Positions 45,484 through 57,366 of a stretch of 64,000 nucleotides of DNA are shown here, in pieces; positions within the stretch are counted from its first letter, which is position 1, and the number at the start of each line of letters is the position of its first letter. Made by a program: the position numbers and the translations under genes. The notes under the pieces were generated by a model. It was not told the origin of the DNA. It did no database searches and worked only from the letters and a program-made list of their open reading frames with translations. Source of the stretch: Desarmillaria ectypa (Eukaryota > Basidiomycota > Agaricomycetes > Agaricales > Physalacriaceae); NCBI GenBank assembly GCA_030407005.1, contig JAUDYN010000004.1, forward strand, positions 2,170,001-2,234,000, given 5' to 3'.

Positions 45484-46464
45484 ATGTCGAATCAGAAACC
45501 AGTCGTCGTCGTTACTGGTGCATCCAGGTCGTGAAAAATGCGTATTTATATAGGTTTATCTCATATTTGAGCATACAGAGGAATAGGTCTGGCTGTAGTC
45601 AAGATACTACTGGAGACGTTCAATGCCAACGTGGCGGCAATTTCGCGAACCCGAACACCTGAATTAGAGGCGTTGGTATCGGACAGCCTCCTACACATCC
45701 GATGTGACGTGTGAGCAGACAATTTTTCTGTTTTATACAAGTCCCTCATTTTCATTTTGTAGGTCGGATGAACCGTCACTGGTCCGGGCGATCTCGCAGG
45801 CAGAACAACATTTTGGCCGTATCGATGGCCTTGTCCTAAATGCTGCCGTGGTGGAGCCTATGTGCCGTATTGGGGACTCTACGCCTATGTCTGCTTGGAA
45901 AACCCATTTTGATGTCAACTTCTTCTCGTTAATAACTGCTGTCAGATCAGCGCTGCCCGCGCTGAGACGGAGCAATGTCGGCGGTAGGATCATTTTTGTT
46001 AGTTCAGGTTCTGCCGTCAAAGGTACAGCGGGTTGGGGTCCTTATAACGCATCAAAAGCTGCTATGAATAGCTTGTGCAGGTATATATCATATCCCCTTA
46101 TTTTATACTATTGAATGACTCGTTATTTGTTTTTCAGAACATTGTCTGAAGAGGAATCGGAAGTGATTTCAGTTGCCCTGAGGCCTGGTGTCGTTGACAC
46201 AGATGTAAGTTGCTCACTGATAGTCGTATACAAATTCTCACATCGTTATGTTCCCAGATGCAAACTATGCTGAGGACCACCGGTGGCGAGAGCATGTTTG
46301 CCAAAGATTATCACAAGTTCCTTAATTACTATACCAAGGGCGAACTTCTGTCTCCAGATCTTCCAGGTCGTGTAATAGCTGCACTTTCTCTGCAAGCACC
46401 CGCATTTTTGAGCGGCCAATTCGTTAGTTGGAATGACGAGTCATGCGCACCCTTCAGAAGTTAA
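45484..46464 (+). CDS. short-chain dehydrogenase/reductase (SDR)
   Basis: Five exons: 45484-45527, 45579-45710, 45763-46080, 46138-46204 and 46258-46464, giving 255 aa. The Rossmann cofactor motif is VVVVTGASRGIGLAV (TGxxxGIG). It is followed by GLVLNAAV (NAG-like), the catalytic Ser in IIFVSSGSAVKG and the YxxxK pair in GPYNASKAAMN. RPGVVDTDMQTML is the usual helix after the active site. The N-terminal layout suggests a classical SDR of the type close to yeast YIR035C/IRC24; NADP preference is likely but not provable here. Its substrate is unknown. It may pair with the amidohydrolase just downstream. Confidence 0.9.
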
Positions 46465-46696
46465 AGTTTGACGTGGGTGCGTAAAGTTCTCGTCTTCTAG
46501 TATACTTCTGCTAATACATGTGTATTCTAGAATGTAATGTTGATGTTGAAACTTTGGAAATTTCTTTGTATTTTCAATCCTTACACTCATCGAGTGGAGG
46601 GCGGAGGATCAGCTAATTGCTGACTTGGTAGTCCCGATAATCCAAATTGCGTCTTTCAGAAGTTGTCCCATGTCGCCATGATTTGTCAGCTGCGCA

Positions 46697-46706
46697 TATA
46701 TATAAG
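46697..46706 (+). promoter_or_regulatory. TATA-like box of the amidohydrolase gene
   Basis: A TATATATAAG-type box about 40 bp before the ATG at 46745, in a short AT-rich spot. Confidence 0.4.
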
Positions 46707-46744
46707 AGAAGGTCGATGTACGCCCTTGACCGTCAACGTTCATC

Positions 46745-47974
46745 ATGCCTCGTATCGACGTACACCACCATTTCTTCCCTACCGCTGGTCTCATGAAACA
46801 GCGGTCAGTCGGCTGGAAATTACCACCTGAAAACTTCCCATGGACGCCTGCAATTAGTCTGAAATTCCTTGCGGACACAGGGATCGACGCGGCAATTCTT
46901 TCTATCCCGGCGTATTCTGAGGGTTCTGTCAGTCCAGAGAATCGCGTGGTGGCTAGGAAGCACAACGAATATGCCGCGGAAATTTGCGTGCGGCACCCCG
47001 GAAAGTTTGGCTTTTTCGCGAATCTCCCTTTCTTGGACGATGTGGAAGGTAAGTGTATGTGTGCGGAAACGCCTCAGATACACGTTGATATCGTTTTACA
47101 GGTGCCTTGATAGAAATTGCGTACGCTTTTGACGTGCTTCATGCCGATGGAGTTGGTCTCTCGACCACTATCGGCGAAGGACCAAACGGGAGTAAGAACC
47201 TTCTGTCTCATGATCAAGAACTTCTCAAATTAACCGTCTTATTCCCAGAGTACTTGGGTGACGATAAGTATGACCCTATCTGGGAAGAGCTAAATAGACG
47301 CAAAGCGGTGGTATTTGTTCATGGCGCTCAGAATCCTTCGTCGACTCCTTGGCCCAATACGTTCCTGGGTCTTCCTGTAACTGAAGTAAATAATCCCTTG
47401 GAGCTTCTAGTGCCATTAATAATCCATGATATATGTAGGTCCCAAACGAGACTTATAAAGCTGCCGCGCATCTCGTTGTCACAGGTCAGCGAGTATTCCA
47501 TATCTATCATAAGGACGTGTTTATCTTTCATCCGAAGGGAAGAAGCGCAAGTACGGTGACGTGAAGATCATATTGTCTCACATGGGTGGAAGTACCGTCA
47601 TTCTTGCCAGCCGGGTTGCTGGTCTTTCACCCTACATGGGCTGTACACTGACACCCGACGAGATAATGGAGGACTTCAGGAGTTTTTACTTCGACACCGC
47701 CCTGGCTTCTTACGAAACGAACCTGATTATGATCGAATCGTTTGCTCAACCAGATCATGTTCTCTTTGGCACTGATTTTCCTGGTAGACGCATAATATTT
47801 TCATGCTTTTCTTGTCTAATATCGCCTTGAACAGCAATCGCTACTGAGACGGCGCGATGGTACACAACTCATTTAGAACATTTTTACAACGAGAAAGATG
47901 CGAGATTACAGCAAATAGTCTCTGAGAACGCACTTAAGCTGTTTCCAAGGTTCGATCCCATCGTCTACGTCTAA
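46745..47974 (+). CDS. amidohydrolase-2 family decarboxylase-like protein (ACMSD/6-MSA type)
   Basis: Six exons: 46745-47048, 47102-47191, 47249-47385, 47439-47484, 47538-47783 and 47835-47974, giving 320 aa. The metal-binding start [10 protein letters not shown], the middle [20 protein letters not shown] and the end HVLFGTDFP are the four signatures of the amidohydrolase-2 fold (H-x-H, H, H, D). The closest named members decarboxylate aromatic or related acids (alpha-amino-beta-carboxymuconate semialdehyde, 6-methylsalicylate, gamma-resorcylate). The true substrate is unknown. Gene order with the SDR upstream suggests a small catabolic pair. A short TATA-like run is seen at 46697-46706. Confidence 0.9.
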
Positions 47975-48110
47975 TTCGGTTATGATATACGAATATGCTT
48001 TATTCGAGGCCTATATACGATTATCCTCTACAGAACCGCTATTATCTTCCTTCCGCTAGATTATATTCCCCAACATTAGGTCCGAGTGTCGTTAATAGCA
48101 TTAAATATCA

Positions 48111-50080
48111 TTATTCCAGACGAAGCCAACTAATGATTTTGTCGTGGCTTTCACCGTTAAGAAGAAAAGGCTGTCCGTGGTGTCCCTTAGGATCGAGGTA
48201 TAGATTCTTCTTTATCCCGTGCGAAGTGAGATATTGTGTGACGCGCTGTTGGGGATCGTTGACATTTAATCCAAAAATTGATGAGAAATTTTTTGAACCT
48301 GAGCTTTCACAATGATATCGTTTCCGCCCAAAACAAAGAAGGTTTTGTTGTAATCACGAGCATTGGGTATTTCTTCATACCAAAGTGCATTTGAGGACCA
48401 ATCGTATTGCCGCTGCAGGAGATTTGCGATGCCAATCTCCCTGCCTACAAAATAACGCATGATCAAGTCCATACCCTGGCGTTGAGATCGTGAGAATACG
48501 GCGCACGAAACAAACCTGATAAACGCACCGTGGTACATGGCCGGTAGAGGAAATTGTAGCAAACGTCTGCAAAGAAATTAAGATGTTGACGAAAACATCA
48601 CTAGAAGAAACTACCTCCTTCCCAACAACAAAATGCTACGGGGTCAACAAAACACGATCGCGTGATCATATGAGGATAGTCTTTAAGCATCCAACCGTGG
48701 CAATATGTCCCACTGCTTTGAACTCAGTGTCGAGGTCCCATCGGACAATAAGACACGCACTTCGAATGACTCAGCATTGTTACTCCTTTCTTTCCCCAAA
48801 TGTTCTCTTTACCTTCCTTCTCTTCTGTCGGTTTCTCCGGTGAATTCACCGAGTTGGTCAGGTCAGCCCAACCCAGGTGATCCAAAAGACGAGCTAGCAG
48901 CTCTGTCGTTTGTTCCCTGGTCATAGGCTTTAAAAAGTGTGGATGAAAGATATCCTGGCTAACGTGAGGCTGCAATACGACAAGAAGGGGACGATCACTG
49001 AAATGTTGGAGAAGGCGGGATAGTGCAAGTTTGTACTGCGATATCCCAAGCCCGAGTCCATGTAAGAAAACAATTGGCCTAGGTCCAGAAGCAGGGTCCC
49101 AAGTATCTGGAATGTGAATGCCATATCTATGGAGCATTTTTTAGACCGGAAGAAAGGAGCAAGTGAGCCAACCTACTCCAGTCTCTCATAGGAAGAGAAC
49201 TTGGCGCCATACTTGTTGCGCAAACGGGCCTTTGCCATGTAGTTCAGCGTGAAGACGAGTACATATACGAGAAATGGGCGACAGCACGCATTGAATTTGT
49301 CGACGCTCAGACGCACAGTCTTGATGTGAGGAGAATGTCCTTCGGGCACCGGTCTACCGACACGCTTCTGAAACATTTCGACCGCTGCATCTAAAGCAGC
49401 ACGGCGGTCTTCAGGCAGCGTCTCCAAAGGAGGTAGCGCAGCATTAAAGAGTGCCCAGTAAAGCCACTGTCGAACCTCGTGCAATCGGACTTGCGACCAA
49501 GGAGCGAAACCAAACCAGCTAAATGTTGTAGTCAGCAAAGAATGCAGAGAGCATGGCATGTGACAAACGTTCGAAAAGAATTGCGAAAGTCGATCGCTCG
49601 AGGATCATCGTGGTCGAGCTGTATGATGTCCTCTTCTGGGCTTCCGGGTCTTGATTCGTCTAGAGACTGTGCGTCAAAGTCGTCCCCGGAAAGATTGGCA
49701 AGGCCGGACTTGACGACTCGCGTCAAAGCAACCTGTAGTTCCTCTATACTCCGTATTGGTGTTGTGGTTGGACCAGACAAGCGCTGCGCAAGATAGCTGT
49801 AGTAGATGCTAAAGAAAACCTGTACGACTGCCGGTCAACATCCGCTGTATATGTCTTGATTAATTAGACCCGAACAGACCTCGAACAGAGCAACAGCGAA
49901 AGCGGTGTTTCCCAGCCATCCAAAATCCCAGAGGGCGGAGGTTGTCGTCGCATAGATGACAAAACCCCAACAAGCTGGAACAATGAACCAGACAGGGCCA
50001 ACGATGCCAAAGAGGACGAGATAAAAGGTCCAGTCGCGAGAGCGGTGCTGGAGGACAACCTCTGAGATATCGTGGACCAT
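48111..50080 (-). CDS. membrane-associated alpha/beta hydrolase
   Basis: Eight exons (minus strand): 49880-50080, 49569-49819, 49177-49518, 48761-49126, 48615-48712, 48529-48566, 48299-48475 and 48111-48245, giving 535 aa. The first 80 residues contain two hydrophobic segments (FYLVLFGIVGPVWFIVPACWGF; NTAFAVALFEVFFSIYY). After a variable region, the hydrolase core begins PIVFLHGLGLGISQYKL. The nucleophile elbow is SHSNGT with the Ser between His and Asn, the acid Asp may be in FFVLGGNDIIV, and the His in DPKGHHGQPF. I recognise the layout as a fungal family of membrane hydrolases of unknown substrate, perhaps lipid. Exon 48529-48566 is 38 nt. The ATG at 50080 is preferred over an upstream extension because the TM region starts there. 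Confidence 0.82.
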
Positions 50081-50332
50081 TCTAAGGTGGTACAAGGGGA
50101 TCGTCAAGGGTCGTGAAAAACGAACGAATTGCTCGGAAGAGCCAGGTCTATAAATCCAGGAAACGGACCCAGGTTTTCGCCCCAAGATAATAATAGTTGT
50201 GATACAAGTTGTCACTTTCATGTGATTCTCAGTTTGATTGATACCTGCCACACATCACGTGGTATATATTTGTATTCGGATACGGTCTCGTCCGAGCATA
50301 CCTTTACCTCTACCACCTTCATCGATTCTGCA

Positions 50333-51931
50333 ATGTTCCGCAACGCGTTTGCGGCCTCTGCGCGCCCTGTTGTTTCTCGTGTATGTTTTAAGTATCTTTT
50401 CCAGCACACACTGAGTCTCATATTCATGCCAGAGAACTGCCACGACGCTCTCGGCAGGTTTCCCAAAAGTAACGCAAAGAGTATATTAACGTTGTCATCT
50501 TCTGTTCGCCTAACACTGACGGCGTTTCCCAGTCTCCAACGAAATATGGCGGCGTCTATACCGTATGCTTTTCTTTATTTCCGTCGTCGTCGTGTCTGCC
50601 GACATATGGGCCGCCTAGGTTACACTTATACCCGGTGATGGTATTGGCCAGGAGATTACCGACTCTGTGAAAGAAATTTTCGAGCATGTCAATGCTCCCA
50701 TTGAATGGGAACAATATGATGTCTCTGGCATGTCTTCGTCCGGCGAAGCTCTCTTCAAGCAGGCCATGGAGAGTCTAAAGAGGAATAGGGTAGGTTTGAA
50801 GGGTTCGTCTTTTTCTCTCTTCCGGTTTTCTGCGCTTTTCATATATCTCCCTTCAGGTATTCTTTTTACCCCCATCTCCCAATCCGGCCACATCTCTTGG
50901 AACGTAGCTATGCGCCAGCAACTGGATATTTATGCCTCCGTTGTTCTTTGCAAGTCGCTACCAGGATTCCCTACCCGTCATTCCAATGTTGATTTTGCTA
51001 TCATTCGAGAGAATACGGAGGGTGAGTATTCTGGCTTGGAACACCAAAGCTATCCCGGTGTGGTTGAGAGCTTAAAGGTCTCCACCCGCGCCAAGGCCGA
51101 ACGTATCTCGCGTTTTGCCTTTGACTTTGCGCTCAAGAATAACAGAAAGGTACGCCTAATTTGGTTTAGCGACTGGTCATAGAATCTTACAGCAATGCAG
51201 AAAGTCACTTGCGTGCACAAAGCTAACATTATGAAACTTGGTGATGGTCTATTCCTCAACACGTTCCGACGCGTTGCGGAGGACTACAAGTCTTCTGGCA
51301 TTGCATACAATGACATGATCGTCGACAACACGTCAGCTTTTCTTCTTCTAATGCATTTTCATGATACCATTATTGTGTGTAGTTCAATGCAACTTGTCGC
51401 GAAGCCCGGACAGTTCGATGTCATGGTCATGCCAAACTTGTACGGTGCTATCGTTTCGAACATCGGCGCAGCCCTTGTTGGTGGCCCTGGCATTGTCCCG
51501 GGTTGTAATGTCGGAAGGGTTAGCGTATCTCTACAGGCCTTGGTCGAGATCACTGATTGTATTGACAGGATTACGCGCTCTTCGAACCCGGATGTCGCCA
51601 TGTTGCAAGTGATATCATGGGCACCAACAAGGCCAACCCTGCTGCTATGATCCTGAGTGCGACGATGATGTTGAGACACCTGGGGTTTGTATTTTCGAAT
51701 GAATTGCCAGTACGAGAACGCTAAAAACACCATGATGATACTGCTAGGCTCGACTCTATTGCCAACAACATCGCAAGCGCGACCTTCGGTGTCATTAATG
51801 AAGGCAAAGTCAGAACTGTCGACATGGGAGGTACGCTACTTTCTTTCGATGTGCGACAAGAAATAGTAAACCTGTTCCAAGGGTCGGCCACAACCTCGGA
51901 GTTCACTTCCGCGATTATCAAAAATCTTTAA
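50333..51931 (+). CDS. idh1: mitochondrial NAD-isocitrate dehydrogenase, regulatory subunit Idh1
   Basis: Ten exons: 50333-50380, 50433-50468, 50533-50562, 50619-50802, 50857-51149, 51201-51331, 51383-51518, 51569-51684, 51748-51830 and 51882-51931, giving 368 aa. A transit peptide ([16 protein letters not shown]) leads to [74 protein letters not shown] and [15 protein letters not shown] place it in the Idh1 branch, the AMP-responsive partner of Idh2. The first three exons are 48, 36 and 30 nt; their arrangement is the least certain part, chosen so that ..GFPK/SPTKYGG.. is in frame. The idh2 gene lies 14 kb upstream on the other strand. Confidence 0.94.
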
Positions 51932-52052
51932 ATGGGTAAGATATCATTTGGTCGTTTGAACATCGGATATGTCGTAGAATACTTTACATCTAAGCCTATA
52001 GGCCATCCTATCCTACAATTTACCATCCCGTTTCCCTATCTTGAGTTTTCGT

Positions 52053-53433
52053 CTAGTCGTTAGAAGTCCTCTGTCGTTTGTGTGCTTGGGCGTCACCTGA
52101 TGATGCACATTCTTCGAACTGTACAACGTCGAAAGATGATGATGCTTCCTTTGGTGTACCAGTTGTCTCCGCGGCTCTCAAAGCTGTATTCCGTAGGTTT
52201 AGTATGGTTTCGCATTTAACCTCGGACCTCTCCCCCCACCCGTTTACCGAGGGTCGAAATTCGGCATACAGAGCCCAACCTTTTTTATTGAGTTCCTTTG
52301 GAGCGAAACTTTCTGCTAACAGTCGTAATGCCCCAATGATATGGGGCGTCGTTTGACGAAAGGACCGGGATATGTAGGAGAAGGGGGGGCTGGGCTGAGC
52401 TGGTTTGCTGTTGAGGAGGGCGCGCCATTGATTGGACTGGGATTGATAGAGGGGACTGGGGAATGTTTGGGAGATCGGCACCTGAGATTATAGAGGGACG
52501 TACATTCTAGCATGATTGTCAGAAACATTCAAAGGTTGAGAATATATGGACACGCCTTCTACCCATCAACTCGACGTAAGGCTGGGAGCCACCTTTGATC
52601 GCATCTAAGCCCTTCTGTTTACCGTCCTTGTATATTCCTAGCGATACCCCTTTAGAGAGAGCATTCATTTCGGTATATACGGACGCTTTTTGGACCACGG
52701 ACGTGGTGAATCAATGGAAGTCATTCATGGTAGTCCTCGCGTGAAACGCACCGATACTCAGAGCCTCTTCTCTCTGGAACCCGAGTCGCTCAGCAACTAT
52801 CATGGCCCACGCGGTCATTAGAGGTGCGCGATTGATAACGGCGCTCTTCTTGACAAGGATCTGAGTACAATTGAATACGACAGTATGTTGCAGAAAGTGG
52901 GAATACTGACTTCTGCATCTAAAGCTTCGTTAAAATCCAAGCTACCGTATTTCGCGGCTTCATCAGTGGGACCATCCGGTAAGAATTCGTTGACGTCTTT
53001 AGCTTCATGTTTCCGCTTCTTTCTCGTTGGCGTGGACTGACGTGAGGAAGTAAGACCCAAGCTAAGAGTAACGAGTATCGAAGCAGACCAGTTTTTCAAC
53101 AATGGTCATGGGCTGGTCACTAGTGCCGGCGGCCTCTTGCTGCGAGCCAGAACTAAATCCAGCTTTTCGAATAGCAGACATGATATTCTTGCGGTCATCC
53201 TTGTCATCAATACCGCAAGCCTTGAGTTTTAATTCAGATAAATCTGAAAGCTGGGCAGGAGTGTTGAAAGTCTTGTATCTAGGTGATCCCTGTGAGTAAG
53301 TGTTGTTGTGCCGGAACTCGGACTTGTAAGCAGAGCCGTACATTTTACCAGATATCTGCATTGCCTTTTGCATGGATAGACCTTGAGTAAGGACCTTGAG
53401 GTACTCGGGAAGGGGGATCTTGGAATTTGCCAT
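52053..53433 (-). CDS. orphan nuclear-like protein, conserved in basidiomycetes
   Basis: Six exons (minus strand): 53342-53433, 53089-53278, 52911-53036, 52752-52860, 52552-52685 and 52053-52481, giving 359 aa. An N-terminal helical block (IPLPEYLKVLTQGLSMQKAM...KTFNTPAQLSDLSELKLKACGI...) resembles a helix-hairpin-helix or SAM-like fold. A basic stretch follows (TPTRKKRKHEAKD). A second conserved block reads NRAPLMTAWAMIVAERLGFQREEALSI, then SVYTEMNALSKGVSLGIY. I believe homologs exist across Agaricomycetes, but I know no function. The C-terminus ends in a KRQRTSND tail that could be a nuclear signal. One donor (GTCCAT at 52551) is weak. It is divergent from the DUF262 gene, with 101 bp between ATGs. 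Confidence 0.78.
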
Positions 53434-53534
53434 GGAGGTAAGAATGATAGGCAACTGCAATGACGACACAGCTTAAACCGGAACCGTGACCGTGTTCGAA
53501 TAATTTTCTACCCGACACCCTTCTTTTGCTCTCC

Positions 53535-55248
53535 ATGTATCCCAAAAGCGAAGACAAGGACGAATATGTCGAAGACCTAGATCATGAGGATGAAGACGAG
53601 GACGGTGACGATGACCCCGATTCCTTCAAGATCGTTGAACCTCATCCTGAGCCCACGACAGAGCTATTCACCACCAAGAAGTTGCATGGTGCGATAAAAT
53701 TACATTGCATGCGCCTCTTTTACGGAAGTACCACCCAGACTATATTCATGAAGGCATAGTCGATCTGAATCCAACCTGGCAGCGAGGTTTGTAGACTGCA
53801 ACCCTTGCGATACCCCCTTTGCCTCATATCCGACAGATGTCGTATGGTCAGAACAAAAACAGAGCCTTTTGATAGACTCTATATTCCGAAACTTCTACAT
53901 CCCACCTGTGGTTTTTGCTGTAACCCTGGATGACGAAGGGGAGGAAGTGCGAGTCTGTGTGGACGGCAAGCAAGTGAGCACTCAAGTTTCTCCACCCTTT
54001 CCGTCGTTCTGAGTGTCAAGTCTAGCGTCTGACATCAATACAAAAGTTTATTGACGGCCAAGTAGGTCTTTGTTGCTTGTGATTAACGAACGCGTCTGAA
54101 TGTTCGCATTCAGATACCATGTATGCCTAACGACATACCCGCGCTGCCCGTTGCTAAGTACAGTTTAGGTAAGGACCCTAGGTCAAGGAAGAACTGGTGG
54201 TACACAACGTCACAATCGATGAAGAGTGCGCGTGCAGAGCTGCCAGAAGAATACAAGGAACTCTTTGCAAAGAAAGTGATGCCATGCGGTGAGTCGGACA
54301 ATATCCAACTCACGTACATATATTTATATGTATTTCCTAGTTATTTATACCGCTCTGACTGAAAGCGCCGTCAGGGATATATTTCAGAGAGTGCAACTGG
54401 GCGTAGCATTGACACCAGCTGGTGTGTTGGCTGACCTGCGTTCCAAGTATCTCATGATATTAAACATGTTTATCAGAACGGCTGCAAGCGATCTCTACAC
54501 CGTATTCCGAGTACGTCCTTTCGGTGCTGGTGTTAGTAAATCACTGAGATGCGCACCAGATGGGTCGGGGATCTTGTTCAAAAGTTTCTTCGTGTCGACG
54601 GCGGCATATCCGACTTCATAGTCTGGGACACCAAACGCAGTCGTGATTTTGCCAACCTTGCCTACGCTATGTTTTGCTGCGATGTCATTCAGACACGTCC
54701 CATTCTAAACGCCACAAAGCTTGAAAATTGGCTCAACCGCCAGGATCCACCCCGCGAACAGCTGAAAAACGAGATGCAGACCTTGCTCAAGAATGTTTGT
54801 CAGATTGTATCGGATAAAAGGTATAATAGTGCCTTCAGCAAGATGTCCGAGCGAGTAGCTCCGGTTGAATTCGTCTTTATATGTGAGTCTATGTCATTTT
54901 GGTCGAGTTTTCTGAGTGATTCGAGTGATTATAGGCGTCCTGGTGTATGCCATGGCCTCAGATCCCTTGGATAAAAAGGCGAAGGCCATATACAACCTAC
55001 GCTCCGCCGTTCGTTCTTCATTTGACGATATACGGATGCGTAATGACACGTGTGCATATTTGTGGGATGCCGTTTATGTATTGAAGCGCAATCCTTCCGC
55101 GGTACCGCAACCGTATGCGGGATCTCCCTCAAAGAAGTCGAGGAAGAGGAAATCTGAAGCCATTGGCGGTGATGATGACGATTTTCGCCCTGATGGATAT
55201 GGAGTTAGAGATCTACCTAAAGCCGTCAAGACACGGTCCAAACGGTAG
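53535..55248 (+). CDS. DUF262 (GmrSD N-terminal domain-like) protein
   Basis: Nine exons: 53535-53688, 53739-53786, 53837-53973, 54026-54061, 54114-54288, 54341-54421, 54477-54510, 54560-54882 and 54935-55248, giving 433 aa. An acidic N-terminus (DEDEDGDDDPD) is followed by the DUF262 signature: DLNPTWQRDVVWSEQKQSLLIDSI, NFYIPPVVFAV and DGKQRLTSIQKFIDGQ. The (D/N)G-x-QR motif is the presumed ParB-like catalytic site that bacterial type IV restriction enzymes GmrSD and phage-defence BrxU use with NTP. The rest has EERLQAIS-like motifs (LTPAERLQAISTPYSEW), RVAPVEFVFICVLVYAM and a basic end (KKSRKRKSEA). Function in fungi is unknown. Exon 54477-54510 is 34 nt. Confidence 0.85.
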
Positions 55249-55985
55249 CTCATTCTTATCATGTAGAATCCCATTTCCTTTTTGATACCGCATGATTGCT
55301 TTGTAAGGCTGTCGCCTGCTTTTTCCAGTTTTCTTGGCTCTAGTATGGATTTATATCTTCTCTGACACGGCGCCAATCTGTGAGAAGCCAGCTGATACGT
55401 CGTATTTCAATCAAAAATTTTCATACCTCGAGGCTCGTATGTCGCGTCGGTTGCTTCCGTTCCCGGTGCTTTCTTGCGTCAGACAGAGTAATGACGGAGA
55501 AATGCTTCTTTCTCTTTCGGGAGACGATATCACCGTCGACACCTATGCTGTGATAGGCAATGCTGCGTTTGACACGTACAGACATACCAAGTAATGGAAG
55601 GAATCCGAAGAGAAGCATCCCTTTCTCGAGGCGAGAGTCTGTCATGGACGCATTCCGATTCATCCTCGAAGTATATCCTGACAGAGTGGAGATGACTATT
55701 ACTTAGTACATGTTCTAGACAGTGACGGTTATAATATAGGGTCAGTTAAAAACATTCGATGTCCTTAATTCGGTGATCATATCAGAAGCCGCATACTACC
55801 AGAAATTATACTGGATAGTCATTCAGAGGGTCTCGCAGGACACCGTCTCCAATTAAAAAAATCGGGTGAGGGACTTATCAATTTTGTTGTGGTATATTCA
55901 ACGGTCAGAGTTGGGTCAGAAATTCCAAGTATCTATGTTTGGAGCTGTCCTGTGCCACAAACAAGTACTATCTGCTCCTGCCATC
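55249..55985. other. 737-bp spacer, no supported gene
   Basis: An 87-codon frame (55334-55594) and its reverse counterpart have no family signature, and I found no splice structure extending them. It may be 3' UTR of the DUF262 gene and promoter of dcc1. Confidence 0.4.
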
Positions 55986-57366
55986 ATGTCCGAATGCGAT
56001 TTATATTTTTCCACGTCGTCCAGTTCAGAATCTGGTTCATTCAAACTGATTGAACTGCCACCCGACCTTTGCAAACTGATTGAATGCGGCATCGAAAATT
56101 CAAATCCTCTCCGGTAAATGACAATCGAAATTCTTCTGTCAACCCAATTGAAGCGTTCCTCAGATTCACAATTCGAGGACAGACAGGTCAAGATGCCGTC
56201 TTGTGCACGAACGACACGACATACATGATGCGCTCTGTCGTTCTATCCAATTCTATTCTCGTCGTCACGCCCCCCAACGCGTCCGATCTCGAATTCTCCG
56301 ACGACAGCATCGTTATACGTGGCCAAGTGAATGATATCCTTGAACTAGCACCTACTGTTCCCAGATTGCATAAGCTTTCGGCTATGCTGAGAGGAAATGA
56401 ATATGATGAACAATCAGCCGACGAGGACATGGATGATGACCAGGAGACAAATGTGAGTTGACCGTACTGCTTGACGCGTTTTTCTCGTTAACATGACGTG
56501 AAAGAGAAACAAAGTTATGCTTGAGGATGCGCGTAGTGTTATTCAGGCCAGCGATATGGAACTATCGTGTGGACTTCGAGACATGCACATCCTGATCATC
56601 AACGGTAAATACACCTTCACGGCCTCTCGACAATTGGCTCATGCTACCACAGGTGAACTGAGGCCCATCGCGCCTACCTATCTCCAGAGTATACTAGAGA
56701 TGATTCTCAACCTTCTGGTCTCCCATTCATTATCCCACGCTGCAACCAATGTCGAGGTTCTCTCATCGGCACTCGCGGATGTGCACGAGGTTCCCCGGAC
56801 AGTATCCACCCAAGTCATGGGCTGGTTCGGTGAGATACACCAAGGAATCTGGAATCTGGATGTGACGAGCATGGTACGAGAAGTTGGCTTAAATATATTA
56901 CGGGTGTTCAAGGTTTGCTGCTCCAATTTTTTTTTACCCGTGTAGTGGTCTGATTTCAGTCGGGCAGGATAACCCCATTGCCGAGGACGAACTCTTGGCA
57001 ACTTGGAAATCTGTCGTCGGTGATACCTTTGAATCATTCGTGTCTGTGGAGCTTCTATCTGTGCGGCTATTATCAATTGCATCTTTATGCTTGTTCATAT
57101 ATTTTCAGGGTAACTATCTTACGGCGCCATCAAGAAACGACCTCATCAGATATTTCCCATCGTCCGCTTTGCCCGTGGAACCTGCGCCTCGCTTCGCGGA
57201 TCTTTTCCTCTCGCGGTCTCGTTGGAAAGCCGAGGACATTGTACCGTTCCTTGCCGACATTGCTATAAATTCCAAAGAGAGAGATAAATTACTCCTCAAG
57301 TACGCTAGGTCGATAAACGATTCAGGGACTGTGTGGTACACATCTAGAGCCCAGTATAACGGGTGA
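55986..57366 (+). CDS. dcc1: Dcc1, sister-chromatid cohesion / Ctf18-RFC subunit
   Basis: Six exons: 55986-56113, 56164-56452, 56505-56604, 56653-56912, 56968-57060 and 57109-57366, giving 375 aa. The start SECDLYFSTSSSSESGSFKLIELPPDL and GQTGQDAVLCTNDTTYMMRSVVLSNS are Dcc1 hallmarks. The C-terminal winged-helix part (FADLFLSRSRWKAEDIVPFL; KYARSINDSGTVWYTSRAQY) matches the DNA-binding end of the family. With Ctf8 and Ctf18, Dcc1 forms the alternative RFC that loads PCNA for replication and cohesion. The start could lie further upstream in the same frame (MFGAVLCHKQ...) but the ATG at 55986 begins at the family's usual place. Confidence 0.92.

Noticed and set aside
55334..55594. 87-codon frame before dcc1
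   Set aside because: No recognisable motif on either strand and no exons to extend it.
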